A stretch of DNA of 64,000 bases from an uncultured Kordiimonas sp. (GTDB lineage: Bacteria > Pseudomonadota > Alphaproteobacteria > Sphingomonadales > Kordiimonadaceae), in assembly GCA_947503575.1 (NCBI GenBank), contig CANNDZ010000002.1:742753-806752 (forward strand). The letters are read 5' to 3'. The notes below the pieces were generated by a model. That model did no database searches, was not told the origin of the DNA, and worked only from the letters and a program-made list of their open reading frames with translations. Numbering within the stretch: the first letter of the stretch is position 1; every line of letters starts with the position of its first letter. This document shows positions 34,530-43,365 of the stretch, piece after piece. Both the position numbers and the translations under genes were made by a program.

Positions 34530-35651
34530 TCAAGACACATTGTGGCCGTTTATCCAAACCGATTTCACTGCCAGCGCTTCATCCAGCAAAACAAAATCAG
34601 CGGCCTTACCAACGCCAAGCGAACCCATAGCGCCCGACAACCCCATAAAGCTTGCAGGTGTTCGACTTGCCATCGCAACGGCCTTTTCCGGGCCGAAACC
34701 CAAAGTCTGCGCGACATAGCGAACCGCAGATGCCATATTCAGGTCAGACCCCGCCAAAACCCCATCTGCCGTGGTACAGCGCCCGCCACTAGCAACAACA
34801 CGCTCATCACCCAGCAGAAATTCACCTGCACCGCCGCCAACTGTTGGCATGGCGTCGGTAACCAACATTGCTCGGTCTTGGCCCAGCGCATTGATGGTGT
34901 GACGCAACACTGCCGGATGCACATGGTGCCCATCAGCGATCAGTCCAGCCCAAGTGCCGGGGCTATCGAACGCAGCACCCACGACACCGGGTGATCGGCT
35001 TTCAAAACCTGTCATCGCGTTATACAGGTGGGTGAACCCGGTGATGCCATTATCAATGGCCGCCTTCATATCTTCATAGCGTGCGGCTGTGTGCCCCGCA
35101 GAAACAACAACACCCAAATCCACCAGCGCCTTGATGGCATCGGCGTCCGCTAGTTCAGGCGCGAGTGTAACCAGCGTTTTGCCGCTCTTCAAAGATGACA
35201 GCAACGGCACATGCTCCATCGTCAGGCGTTTAAATTTGCTGGCGTCATGAACCCCTTTTTTTTTGCTGTTCAGGAATGGCCCTTCCAGATGAATGCCCGC
35301 AACACCCGGCACATTTGCTGCAATCGCTGCATCCACCGCCGCTATGGCTTGTGCAACCGTTTCCAAATCATCACTGATCAGCGTGGGTAAAAATCGGGTT
35401 GTGCCAAACTTGGCATGCGCGGCACCAATTGTCCTGATTGTTTCAACAGATGGGTCATCATTAAACAGCGCTCCGCCGCCGCCATTGACCTGCACATCAA
35501 AAAAGCCGGGCACCAATAGGCCATCAGCAGCATCCGGTGTGGCATCAATGATGTCGCGAATGATACCGTCTTCAACCACCAGCGCCTTGCTCGGCACCAT
35601 TATCCCATCAAGCAGTATCTGGTCTGCGGCAATGGTAAAATTATGGGTCAA
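34530..35651 (-). CDS. nagA: N-acetylglucosamine-6-phosphate deacetylase
   Basis: NagA converts GlcNAc-6-P to glucosamine-6-P plus acetate. The 373-aa amidohydrolase shows LLVPGFFDVQVNGGGG, the metal glutamate in IHLEGPFLNSKKKGVHD, metal histidines in VSAGHTAARYEDM and GFTHLYNAM, and the catalytic Asp in LVTDAMPTVGG. The start is a TTG at 35651 (TTG-ACC-CAT): AGGAG sits 7 nt before it and it overlaps the dehydrogenase stop by 11 nt, so it is translationally coupled. Third gene of the murQ operon, where it processes the GlcNAc-6-P that MurQ releases. Confidence 0.95.
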   Translation of the reverse strand: MTHNFTIAADQILLDGIMVPSKALVVEDGIIRDIIDATPDAADGLLVPGFFDVQVNGGGGALFNDDPSVETIRTIGAAHAKFGTTRFLPTLISDDLETVAQAIAAVDAAIAANVPGVAGIHLEGPFLNSKKKGVHDASKFKRLTMEHVPLLSSLKSGKTLVTLAPELADADAIKALVDLGVVVSAGHTAARYEDMKAAIDNGITGFTHLYNAMTGFESRSPGVVGAAFDSPGTWAGLIADGHHVHPAVLRHTINALGQDRAMLVTDAMPTVGGGAGEFLLGDERVVASGGRCTTADGVLAGSDLNMASAVRYVAQTLGFGPEKAVAMASRTPASFMGLSGAMGSLGVGKAADFVLLDEALAVKSVWINGHNVS

Positions 35652-37020
35652 CGACCACTCCTGCGTTCAGCAAACCCTTCGGGTCAAACAGGTGCTTTAG
35701 CTGTCGCATCATACCAATTTCCGCTGCACTGCGGGACTGGGAAAGCCAGTGTTTTTTTTCTAGCCCAATGCCGTGCTCTGCCGAAACTGATCCCCCACAT
35801 GCCGCAAGCGGCTCATAAACCGCCCGATCCGACATTTCCCGCGTAGCGGGATCTTCTGTATGCGCCTGCACGAAGAAATGAAGATTACCGTCACCAATAT
35901 GACCCAAGGTAAACAACCGTCCAGTGGGCAGAAGGTCGTTGAGTTTGGCTTCAACATCGCTGACATAAGCTTCCATCGACGAAATCGGCAAGCTGACATC
36001 ATACAGAAACACTGGTTTAACCGAGACAATAGCTTCGAAATCATCCCTGATCGCCCAGATGGCTCGCCGTTCTGCCTCTGACTTGGGTATAACGGCATCA
36101 ATAATGATGCCTTTTTCAAACGCCTGCTCGACCACTTCCATAAAGCGATCATCGTCACGAACCGGGTCGCTGCCTTCGCATTCAAAAAGGATGTAATGGG
36201 AGTAGTCACGGCTCATAGGGGCTTTATGCCAGCCTTCTTCTGTGACGGCGCGCATATACCCGCCCCACATCACCTCAAACGCCGATAAGCTGGCCCCAAC
36301 TGTGCTTTTCAAATGGTTCAAAAGCGCCGGGATTGCGGCGAAGTCAGGCAAAGCGGCAAGCGCCGTATTGCGTGTGGTGGATTGTGGCTGCAGCCGAAAT
36401 ATGATGCGGGTCACAACCCCCAGCGCGCCCTCCGTGCCGATAAACAACTGCTTCAGGTCAAACCCGGCGTTGTTTTTCAGCATCTTATTCATAGATGACA
36501 ACACGGTGCCGTCAGGCAAAACGGCTTCCAGCCCCAACACCAGCGCACGGGCCATACCATACCGAATGACATTAATGCCGCCCGCATTGGTCGCCACATT
36601 GCCACCAACGGTACAAGACCCGCGCGCGCCCAGGTCAAGCGGCAGGAACATACCTGCTGCAGCCACATCAGCTTGCACCTTTTCCAGTATCGCGCCAGCC
36701 TGTACCGTCAGCGTGTGGGACACTGTGTCAATTTCTTCGATCGCGTTCATACGCTCCATCGACAGGACGATGTCACCCCCGCCCGACTGCGACCCCTGAA
36801 CGCACCCCGTTAGCCCCCCGTGGGTTACCACCGGCTGGCCGTGCTGATGACACAGCGCCAACACGTCCGATACCTGATGTGTAGTGGTGGGGCGCACAAT
36901 GGCCTTTGCCTGCATCGGGGATGCATCCCAGTAACTGGTCGCACGGGCACTAACATCAGCGCCGGTCAAAACCGCCGATGCGCCCAGCTTTTGCGTTAGA
37001 ATATCTACAATATCAGCCAT
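35641..37020 (-). CDS. FAD-linked oxidase, probable D-lactate dehydrogenase
   Basis: A 459-aa cytoplasmic flavoprotein of the GlcD/Dld/D2HGDH group. The FAD_binding_4 domain has VVTHGGLTGCVQGSQ and GARGSCTVGGNVATNAGGINVIRYG; the C-terminal domain has LGHIGDGNLHFF and GSVSAEHGIGLEKKHWL, the histidine-rich substrate/metal site. Such enzymes oxidise D-2-hydroxyacids (D-lactate, glycolate, D-2-hydroxyglutarate). Its place between murQ and nagA points to D-lactate, the by-product of the MurQ reaction. It begins 15 nt after the murQ stop. The annotated substrate is an inference from context. Confidence 0.88.
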   Translation of the reverse strand: MADIVDILTQKLGASAVLTGADVSARATSYWDASPMQAKAIVRPTTTHQVSDVLALCHQHGQPVVTHGGLTGCVQGSQSGGGDIVLSMERMNAIEEIDTVSHTLTVQAGAILEKVQADVAAAGMFLPLDLGARGSCTVGGNVATNAGGINVIRYGMARALVLGLEAVLPDGTVLSSMNKMLKNNAGFDLKQLFIGTEGALGVVTRIIFRLQPQSTTRNTALAALPDFAAIPALLNHLKSTVGASLSAFEVMWGGYMRAVTEEGWHKAPMSRDYSHYILFECEGSDPVRDDDRFMEVVEQAFEKGIIIDAVIPKSEAERRAIWAIRDDFEAIVSVKPVFLYDVSLPISSMEAYVSDVEAKLNDLLPTGRLFTLGHIGDGNLHFFVQAHTEDPATREMSDRAVYEPLAACGGSVSAEHGIGLEKKHWLSQSRSAAEIGMMRQLKHLFDPKGLLNAGVVVDP

Positions 37021-37035
37021 GTAACGCCTACTTTC

Positions 37036-37926
37036 TCACGTATCTTTTGCCTGTACCTGTTCTAATACAGACCGCAAGTTACCATCATGTTCGGCCAACA
37101 GGGTAGCACTGTCAGGTTGACTATAGCCCCTACTGATCAGGACTGCTTCTTTGATGTTGTTGCCAGACTGTGCGAGGGCAGACTGTGCCACCTCTGACGA
37201 ACAGCTTGCGATATCACTCACCATTCTAACCGCGCGTTCTGCCAGTTTTTTGTTGGATACAACCATGTCCACCATATAGCCGCCGTACAAACGTCCAAGC
37301 TGTGCCATCAGCGCCGTTGAAATCATGTTTAAAATGACTTTCTGCGCGGTGCCTGCCTTCATGCGCGTTGATCCGGCAACCAGCTCGTTACCTGTTTCCG
37401 CCAAAATGGGATGTGTTGCTTCCCGCAAAATCGGCGTGTCCGCGTTCATTGCAATACCAATGGTCAGCGCACCGCGTCGGTTGGCTTCCTCCAATGCTCC
37501 CAGCGTGAAGGGTGTTCGCCCGCTTGCTGCAACGCCGATCACCACGTCATTCTGGTCAACCATATTGTCCGAAATAATGGCTATCCCATCTTCAGCACTG
37601 TCTTCCGCACCCTCAACACTTTGGGTTAGCGCGCCCATGCCGCCTGCCATGCAAAACACCGTTCTGTTCAGCGGCCAGTTGAAGGTGGGGGCAAGTTCTG
37701 CTCCGTCCTGAACGGCCAGACGCCCTGACGTGCCCGCCCCAACATAAACTAACCTGCCTTTTTGTCGTAGTCTGCCCGCCGCAGCCTCTGCCGCGCCAGC
37801 AATGGCCCCAAGGGTGGGGCGAATAGCGCCAAGGGCCGCGAGTTGCCCCTCAAACATGGCCGCGACCGCTTGTTCTGCGGACCATGTGTCCAGATCGGCA
37901 GTATGTTCGCTGATATCTTCGGTCAT
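37036..37926 (-). CDS. murQ: N-acetylmuramic acid 6-phosphate etherase
   Basis: MurQ cuts the ether bond of MurNAc-6-P, giving GlcNAc-6-P and D-lactate. The 296-aa SIS-domain protein contains RLVYVGAGTSGRLAVQDGAEL, GVAASGRTPFTLGALEEA and the late VAGSTRMKAGTAQKVILNM, all characteristic of MurQ/GKRP. I chose the ATG at 37926 (MTEDISEHTADL) with GCGGGG about 6 nt upstream; the ATG at 37956 is also in frame. First gene of the minus-strand murQ-dehydrogenase-nagA operon, divergent from the symporter and kinase. Confidence 0.95.
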   Translation of the reverse strand: MTEDISEHTADLDTWSAEQAVAAMFEGQLAALGAIRPTLGAIAGAAEAAAGRLRQKGRLVYVGAGTSGRLAVQDGAELAPTFNWPLNRTVFCMAGGMGALTQSVEGAEDSAEDGIAIISDNMVDQNDVVIGVAASGRTPFTLGALEEANRRGALTIGIAMNADTPILREATHPILAETGNELVAGSTRMKAGTAQKVILNMISTALMAQLGRLYGGYMVDMVVSNKKLAERAVRMVSDIASCSSEVAQSALAQSGNNIKEAVLISRGYSQPDSATLLAEHDGNLRSVLEQVQAKDT

Positions 37927-38179
37927 ATATGCCCCGCAAAACGCCATCGGCGCCATCTAAGTCACGACATTATCCACAATATGGCTGCAGGGGCAAAGAC
38001 TTGCCTCAAGAATATTCCTTAAGGCTAAACTATCAACGCCACTGGCATTTTTGGGGAAGATATGGAAAAGTCGGATTACCGCAATACAGATTGTCATAGC
38101 TCGGGGGAGACGGACAATAGCACGCACGGTGACCAATAAGCGCACAGCGCCACGCCGCGCCGCGAGAGTTTAAGCCTGC

Positions 38180-39745
38180 ATGCCCAGCGGTTTTACAGTG
38201 CTCGATTGGGCCATTGTGGGCGGCTATTTTGCAATGCTGGCGCTTCTTGGTTGGCGCTTAAACCAGCATAAAGCAACGGATGCAAAAGACTATTTTCTGG
38301 GTAGCAATCAAATGTCCTTCTGGGTTGTTGCGGTTTCTGTGCTTGCAACCAGTCAGTCTGCGGCGACGTTCTTAGGCGGCCCTGATCAGGGATACCGCGG
38401 GGATTATAGCTATGTAGCTGCCAACATCGGCGCGATCCTTGCTGCCGTTTTTGTTGCGAAAATGCTGGTGCCCCGGTTCTATAACATGCAGGCTGTCACC
38501 GTTTATGAGCTGCTGGGCGCGCGTTACGGCGTGGTCGCCATGAAATCTGCCGGCGGCATGTATCTGATGGGCCGCTTGCTTGCCAGTGGTTCGCGGCTTT
38601 ATATGGCAGCCATCGCAGTTGCCATGATCCTATATGGCAACATCCAGGCGGACAGCATCACCAGCGCGGCTTTCATCATGATGGCGATTGGGTTTTTGGT
38701 GACCTTCATGGGCGGCATCCGGTCAGTTTTATGGAGCGACCTTGTTCAGTTTGGCATTTATGTTCTGGCGGCCTGTATGGTGCTGTATTTTCTGTGGACT
38801 GAAATTCCGGCTTCCGGCGCAGAGATTATTGGCGGCTTGCAAAATGCTCCGGATGGGCAAAACAAGCTAAGACTGTTTAATTTTGACCTCGATTTCTCGG
38901 CACCGTTTGCCATGATATCCATCGTTACCGGCCTTGTTTTGCTGAATACCGCTAATTTTGGCATGGATCAGGACACCAGCCAGCGCCTGTTGACCTGTGA
39001 AAATGCCAAGGAAGGCACGCGGGCGCTATATGTCTCAGTTATTGTGGCAATCCCTGTGGGGTGGCTGTTTGTGACTATCGGACAGTTATTGCATGTTTTT
39101 TACGATCGACCTGACCTGATGGGCAAGGGCGCGGCAGGCACCTTGACAGGCAGTTTTGAAGGCGAGCGCATTACCGTGTTTATGCAATACATTTTAAACG
39201 AAATGCCGCCGGGATTGCGCGGGATTGTAACTGTTGGTGTTATTGCGGCGGCTGTATCAACAATCAATTCGGGCCTGAATTCCATGTCGTCCGTCATTGT
39301 GCAGGATTTCTATCGTCCCTGGGTTGAGCGCAAGCGAAACCAAGACGAACAGCATTTTGTGCGTGCGGGCCAAATCAGCATGGCGCTTGTGGGCCTATGT
39401 TTGTTTGCAACGTCTGTTTTGTGTTTTTACTGGCAGCGATATACCGATATGGCCCTGCTCGACTTTGCCCTGTCGGTAATGGTTTTTGCCTATTCGGGGT
39501 TACTCGGCGTTTACTTCACTGTCGTCTTCACCAAACGAGGTTCAACGGGCAGCGTGGTGGCCGCCTTGATCATCGGGTTTCTGTTAACTTTGCTGCAACA
39601 AAGCTACATTGTTGATGCGCTCGGGTTACCAGAAAGCTGGAGCGCACTTGCCTTTTCTTGGCAGCTTTGCATTGGCACGTTAGTGGCGTTTCTGGTATGC
39701 GCGGTTGTACCCGGCACTCACGTAAGGCGCACCCATGACGGTTGA
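38180..39745 (+). CDS. Sodium:solute symporter (SSS family), probable amino-sugar importer
   Basis: A 521-aa inner-membrane protein with about thirteen helices. SSS signatures: DYFLGSNQMSFWVVAVSVLATSQSAATFLGGPDQGY near helix 2 (quoted in part), and TVGVIAAAVSTINSGLNSMSSVIVQDFYRP, where the Ser/Thr residues after AAxxST bind sodium. Substrates of this family are sugars, amino acids and vitamins. The neighbouring murQ, nagA and amino-sugar kinase genes suggest it imports MurNAc, GlcNAc or an anhydro-form. Its end overlaps the kinase start by 11 nt. Confidence 0.85.
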   Translation: MPSGFTVLDWAIVGGYFAMLALLGWRLNQHKATDAKDYFLGSNQMSFWVVAVSVLATSQSAATFLGGPDQGYRGDYSYVAANIGAILAAVFVAKMLVPRFYNMQAVTVYELLGARYGVVAMKSAGGMYLMGRLLASGSRLYMAAIAVAMILYGNIQADSITSAAFIMMAIGFLVTFMGGIRSVLWSDLVQFGIYVLAACMVLYFLWTEIPASGAEIIGGLQNAPDGQNKLRLFNFDLDFSAPFAMISIVTGLVLLNTANFGMDQDTSQRLLTCENAKEGTRALYVSVIVAIPVGWLFVTIGQLLHVFYDRPDLMGKGAAGTLTGSFEGERITVFMQYILNEMPPGLRGIVTVGVIAAAVSTINSGLNSMSSVIVQDFYRPWVERKRNQDEQHFVRAGQISMALVGLCLFATSVLCFYWQRYTDMALLDFALSVMVFAYSGLLGVYFTVVFTKRGSTGSVVAALIIGFLLTLLQQSYIVDALGLPESWSALAFSWQLCIGTLVAFLVCAVVPGTHVRRTHDG

Positions 39746-40616
39746 TACCACACCCCTGTTTCTTGGTGTCGATGCTGGCGGAACGCGCTGTCGCGCAAGA
39801 CTAACAGACAGTAATGGGGCCCTGCTCGGGGACGGTGTGGCCGGCCCAGCCACCCTGCGTTTGGGGACAAACGTCTCTGCAAACAGCATCCTGAAGGCTG
39901 CCGAAGACGCCTGCAAAGCAGCAGGCTTCGCCACTATTGAGCTAGGGCGCGTAAAAGCGTGTGTCGGAACGGCCGGTAGCGAACGCCCCGGCGCAAGCGA
40001 AGAGCTAAGCGAACATCTTGCACAGCTTGGTCTGATAAACGCACAAGTCGTGTCCGATGCCCATATCGCCTGTATTGGCGCACATGGTGGGGCAGATGGC
40101 GGCATCATTATCGCGGGCACAGGGTCTATCGGCTATGGATTGCGGGGCGGCAGAAGCGTGCGTGTCGGCGGCCATGGGTTTCCAGCATCCGACCAAGGCA
40201 GCGGTGCTTACATTGGTTTGCGCGCCGTGCAAAACATGCTGAAGGCACAAGACGGCATCATTGCAGCCACCGCCTTCACAGCAAAGGTGCAGGCTGCCTT
40301 GGAAACAGAAGCCAACAGCGTTAGTGGCTGGCTGGCACGTGCAACAGCAACCAACTATGCCGCCCTTGCCCCCATTGTATTGAATGATGAAAGCGAGCAG
40401 GCGCAAACGATTATGAACGATGCAAGCGATGCGATTGCGGACCTGATCAAAGGGCTTCACCAGAAAGGCATTGAGCGTATCGCGCTGGTGGGGGGCTTGT
40501 CTCCTTTCCTCCACACTTACCTGCCGGATCAAATACAAGCGAGCCTGGTTCAACCCAAAGATGATGCCCTTTCGGGTGCATTATGGCTTTGCAGACAGGG
40601 TCCGAAAGCAAGATGA
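39735..40616 (+). CDS. BadF/BcrA-type ATPase, probable GlcNAc/MurNAc kinase
   Basis: A 293-aa ASKHA-fold kinase: GVDAGGTRCRARL (phosphate-1 loop), VGTAGSERPGA, SDAHIACIGAHGGADGGIIIAGTGSIGYG (phosphate-2; quoted across the motif) and GGHGFPASDQGSGAYIG. This is the pattern of mammalian-type GlcNAc kinase and of the clostridial MurK enzyme, which phosphorylates both GlcNAc and MurNAc at position 6. The MurNAc-6-P product is the MurQ substrate, so the divergent genes complete the pathway. Overlaps the symporter gene by 11 nt. Confidence 0.87.
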   Translation: MTVDTTPLFLGVDAGGTRCRARLTDSNGALLGDGVAGPATLRLGTNVSANSILKAAEDACKAAGFATIELGRVKACVGTAGSERPGASEELSEHLAQLGLINAQVVSDAHIACIGAHGGADGGIIIAGTGSIGYGLRGGRSVRVGGHGFPASDQGSGAYIGLRAVQNMLKAQDGIIAATAFTAKVQAALETEANSVSGWLARATATNYAALAPIVLNDESEQAQTIMNDASDAIADLIKGLHQKGIERIALVGGLSPFLHTYLPDQIQASLVQPKDDALSGALWLCRQGPKAR

Positions 40617-40779
40617 GCAGATAAGCCAAAGCATAATACAAGCGACCATAAAGGCATGGCCCACCATAAAACGAACTCACCGTTTGAGGTCTTTACTTTC
40701 ACTAACAACAGCCTAATTGATAATTAAATCAATATAGCGTTTCATACATACGGCGCGTTGACAGCCAGGGAGTTCCCGC

Positions 40780-42237
40780 GTGACCAAAATAGACTGCGAT
40801 TATGATGTGCTTATCGTTGGTGCTGGTATTTCAGGGATTGGCGCTGCGTGTCACCTGCAAAAAAAATCGCCGAACCGCAGCTTTACCATTCTGGAAGCTC
40901 GCGACAACATTGGCGGTACATGGGATTTGTTCCGCTACCCCGGCATCCGGTCAGACTCAGACATGTATACGCTGGGGTATGTGTTCAAACCCTGGAATGA
41001 AGGCGCTGCCATCGCCGACGGCGACAGTATTCTGAAATACCTGAACGAAACAGTCGAAGAAAATAACCTCAGGGACAAAATCAATTTCGGACGCCGCGTC
41101 ACCAGGGCGGAATGGAGCACAGAGCAATCCCGCTGGACCGTCACGATTTCCCACAATGGATCAGACGAAACAGAAACGCTGACCTGCCAGTATCTGTTTA
41201 TGTGCAGCGGTTATTATAACTATGAAAAAGGCTATCTGCCTGAGTTTGATGGATACGATAATTATAAAGGCACCATTGCTCACCCTCAACACTGGCCTGA
41301 GGATTTGGACTATGCAGGCAAGAATGTGGTGGTCATCGGCAGCGGTGCAACAGCCGTTACGGTTGTACCTGCTATGGCGGAAACCGCCAATCATGTAACG
41401 ATGCTGCAGCGGTCCCCTAGCTATATTGCGTCACGCCCGCAAAGCGACAAAATCGCCAATGGTTTGCGCAAGTTCCTGCCCAATTCACTTGCCTACAAAA
41501 TCGCACGTACGAAAAATATTCTGCTAGGCATCGCTTTTTTCAATCTTTCGCGAAAGTATCCACAACGCTTTAAAAAATGGCTTATATCCATGGTTCGCAA
41601 AGAGCTGGGGCCTGATTACGATGTGGCGACCCATTTCACCCCCAAATATGACCCGTGGGACCAACGGTTGTGCGCTGTGCCCGATGCAGACATGTTTGAG
41701 GCCCTGCGCGAAAATCGCGCCTCCGTCGTGACCGACCACATCGACCATTTCACCGAAACTGGTATTCGACTAAAATCCGGAAAAGACCTGAAAGCAGATA
41801 TCATCGTACCTGCCACCGGCCTGCGGCTACAGTCATTGGGCGGCATGGACCTTGTCGTCGACAACAAAAAAATCAACGTGGGTAAAACCGTTAATTACAA
41901 GGGTTTCACGCTTAGTAACGTGCCAAACTTTGCCTGGACAGTTGGCTATACCAACGCATCCTGGACGCTAAAGGCGGATCTGACGTCAAACTATGTTTGC
42001 CGCCTGCTGAACCATATGGAAAAAAACAATCTGTCAGTATGTGTGCCCAAACTGAATGACCCAAGTTTCATGCCGGAAACCATGTTTGACCTTGACTCTG
42101 GCTATATCAGACGATCCGCTGATGAAATCCCAAAGCAAGGCCAGGGACAACCCTGGCGCAATCATCACAATTATATCGCCGATTTGTTGCACCTGAAGTT
42201 TGAACGCCTTGATGACGGAGTGATGCAGTTCAGCTAA
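40780..42237 (+). CDS. Flavin monooxygenase, Baeyer-Villiger-like
   Basis: A 485-aa FAD/NADPH monooxygenase. The FAD loop is VLIVGAGISGIGAACHL, the NADPH loop is VVVIGSGATAVTVVPAMA, and between them lies YKGTIAHPQHWPED, a type I Baeyer-Villiger signature (F-x-G-x3-H-x3-W-P) with Tyr in place of Phe. GGTWDLFRYPGIRSDSD is shared with the BVMO and N-hydroxylase relatives. Likely reaction: oxygen insertion into a ketone, or oxidation of a soft heteroatom. Substrate unknown. Starts with ATG-less GTG at 40780 (GTG-ACC-AAA). It stands alone upstream of the LytTR gene. Confidence 0.87.
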   Translation: MTKIDCDYDVLIVGAGISGIGAACHLQKKSPNRSFTILEARDNIGGTWDLFRYPGIRSDSDMYTLGYVFKPWNEGAAIADGDSILKYLNETVEENNLRDKINFGRRVTRAEWSTEQSRWTVTISHNGSDETETLTCQYLFMCSGYYNYEKGYLPEFDGYDNYKGTIAHPQHWPEDLDYAGKNVVVIGSGATAVTVVPAMAETANHVTMLQRSPSYIASRPQSDKIANGLRKFLPNSLAYKIARTKNILLGIAFFNLSRKYPQRFKKWLISMVRKELGPDYDVATHFTPKYDPWDQRLCAVPDADMFEALRENRASVVTDHIDHFTETGIRLKSGKDLKADIIVPATGLRLQSLGGMDLVVDNKKINVGKTVNYKGFTLSNVPNFAWTVGYTNASWTLKADLTSNYVCRLLNHMEKNNLSVCVPKLNDPSFMPETMFDLDSGYIRRSADEIPKQGQGQPWRNHHNYIADLLHLKFERLDDGVMQFS

Positions 42238-42466
42238 CAGGAACCCGCAGTCATCAAGAAAGCAATTTCATATATCAAGCATCCCTGTAACAGCTAGCAA
42301 ACCCCACTCGCTGTCCTTTTCTGCTGGGCTATCTGTCTTTGCGATCTGCGCTTGCTTGCTGTAGGTTTTTCAGACCGATGGCATTATTTTGACCTGATGC
42401 TGGTTGCTAAGACACACTGCGGACAATACCCTGAAAAGTCCTAACGCTCAGAAAGGTCCGCGTTCG

Positions 42467-43258
42467 ATGCAAATCGCCGCACTCACTAAAGCTCATGCCC
42501 TTCGCCTGATCCTACCTGCGCTGATAACTGCTGTTTTTTTGCAGTTTCTGCACTTTTATTTTTACTTTGATCGCTCCGTTAGCGAGTCGCTACTATGGTC
42601 CAGCGTTGATTGGACAGTCTGGTTTCTCCTGATGGGGTTAGTTTACTCAAAAATCAGCCCCACTGTCAGATCACTAGAGGGATGGCATCGAATTGCCCTC
42701 TTGCTGCTTATCTTTATCCTCTCAGGCCCATGTCAGATTATTTTATCCTCGCTGGTTTATGTGCCATTCGGAACACCTGTTGAAAGCCTGGGCACAGAAT
42801 GGCTAAACCTCTTTGATAAAAGATGGTTTCAGCATCTTTTATATGGCTTTGCGCTATGGCACTTTTTTAGAATTGTTCATGCTTCAGCTCTTCCTAATAC
42901 ATCCGACACGCAGGAACCGACTATAGAGATACGCGATGGCCGCGCGCACTATTGGCTGAAGGCTTCAGAGGTCACCCATATCCTAGCCGACGGCAATTAT
43001 GTCACCGTAAATACGGTCACGCGTAGCCTTTTAGTAAGAGATACATTGAAAAAGTTTGAGGACCGTTTGATTGGATTGGGCTTTGTGCGTGTTAGTCGGT
43101 CCGCCATCTTCAATCCAGCATTTCTAGAAGCTGTCGAACCATACAGCAGGCATAGTAAACGCGTGAAACTGAGCACAGGCGTCCACCTAAAGGTTGGTAG
43201 AACCTATGCCGCAAACCTTGCCGACAGACTGGCTATGCAGCATCAATCTCACGCCTAA
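42467..43258 (+). CDS. Membrane-bound LytTR transcriptional regulator
   Basis: A 263-aa protein with four membrane helices in the first 150 residues (for example LRLILPALITAVFLQFLHFYF and WHRIALLLLIFILSGP) and a C-terminal LytTR DNA-binding domain (about 165-263): HYWLKASEVTHILADGNYV, then DTLKKFEDRLIGLGFVRVSRSAIFNP and RHSKRVKLSTG. LytTR domains bind direct repeats with a beta-rich fold. The membrane part would sense a signal at the inner membrane with no separate kinase. Start at the ATG 42467; AAAGG lies upstream. Probable targets are the neighbours on either side. Confidence 0.85.
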   Translation: MQIAALTKAHALRLILPALITAVFLQFLHFYFYFDRSVSESLLWSSVDWTVWFLLMGLVYSKISPTVRSLEGWHRIALLLLIFILSGPCQIILSSLVYVPFGTPVESLGTEWLNLFDKRWFQHLLYGFALWHFFRIVHASALPNTSDTQEPTIEIRDGRAHYWLKASEVTHILADGNYVTVNTVTRSLLVRDTLKKFEDRLIGLGFVRVSRSAIFNPAFLEAVEPYSRHSKRVKLSTGVHLKVGRTYAANLADRLAMQHQSHA

Positions 43259-43365
43259 ATTTACCAAAACGACATTCGCCCCTGATGCGGCGACATCCGT
43301 CCCATTGCTCTTTTAACGAGGGTTCCCGGCACTAACACTATCGTCTCTTTATTGCGGAGAGATCA

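Noticed and set aside
37957..38145. 62-aa minus-strand frame between murQ and the symporter
   Set aside because: No ribosome site or motif; the interval is a divergent promoter region.
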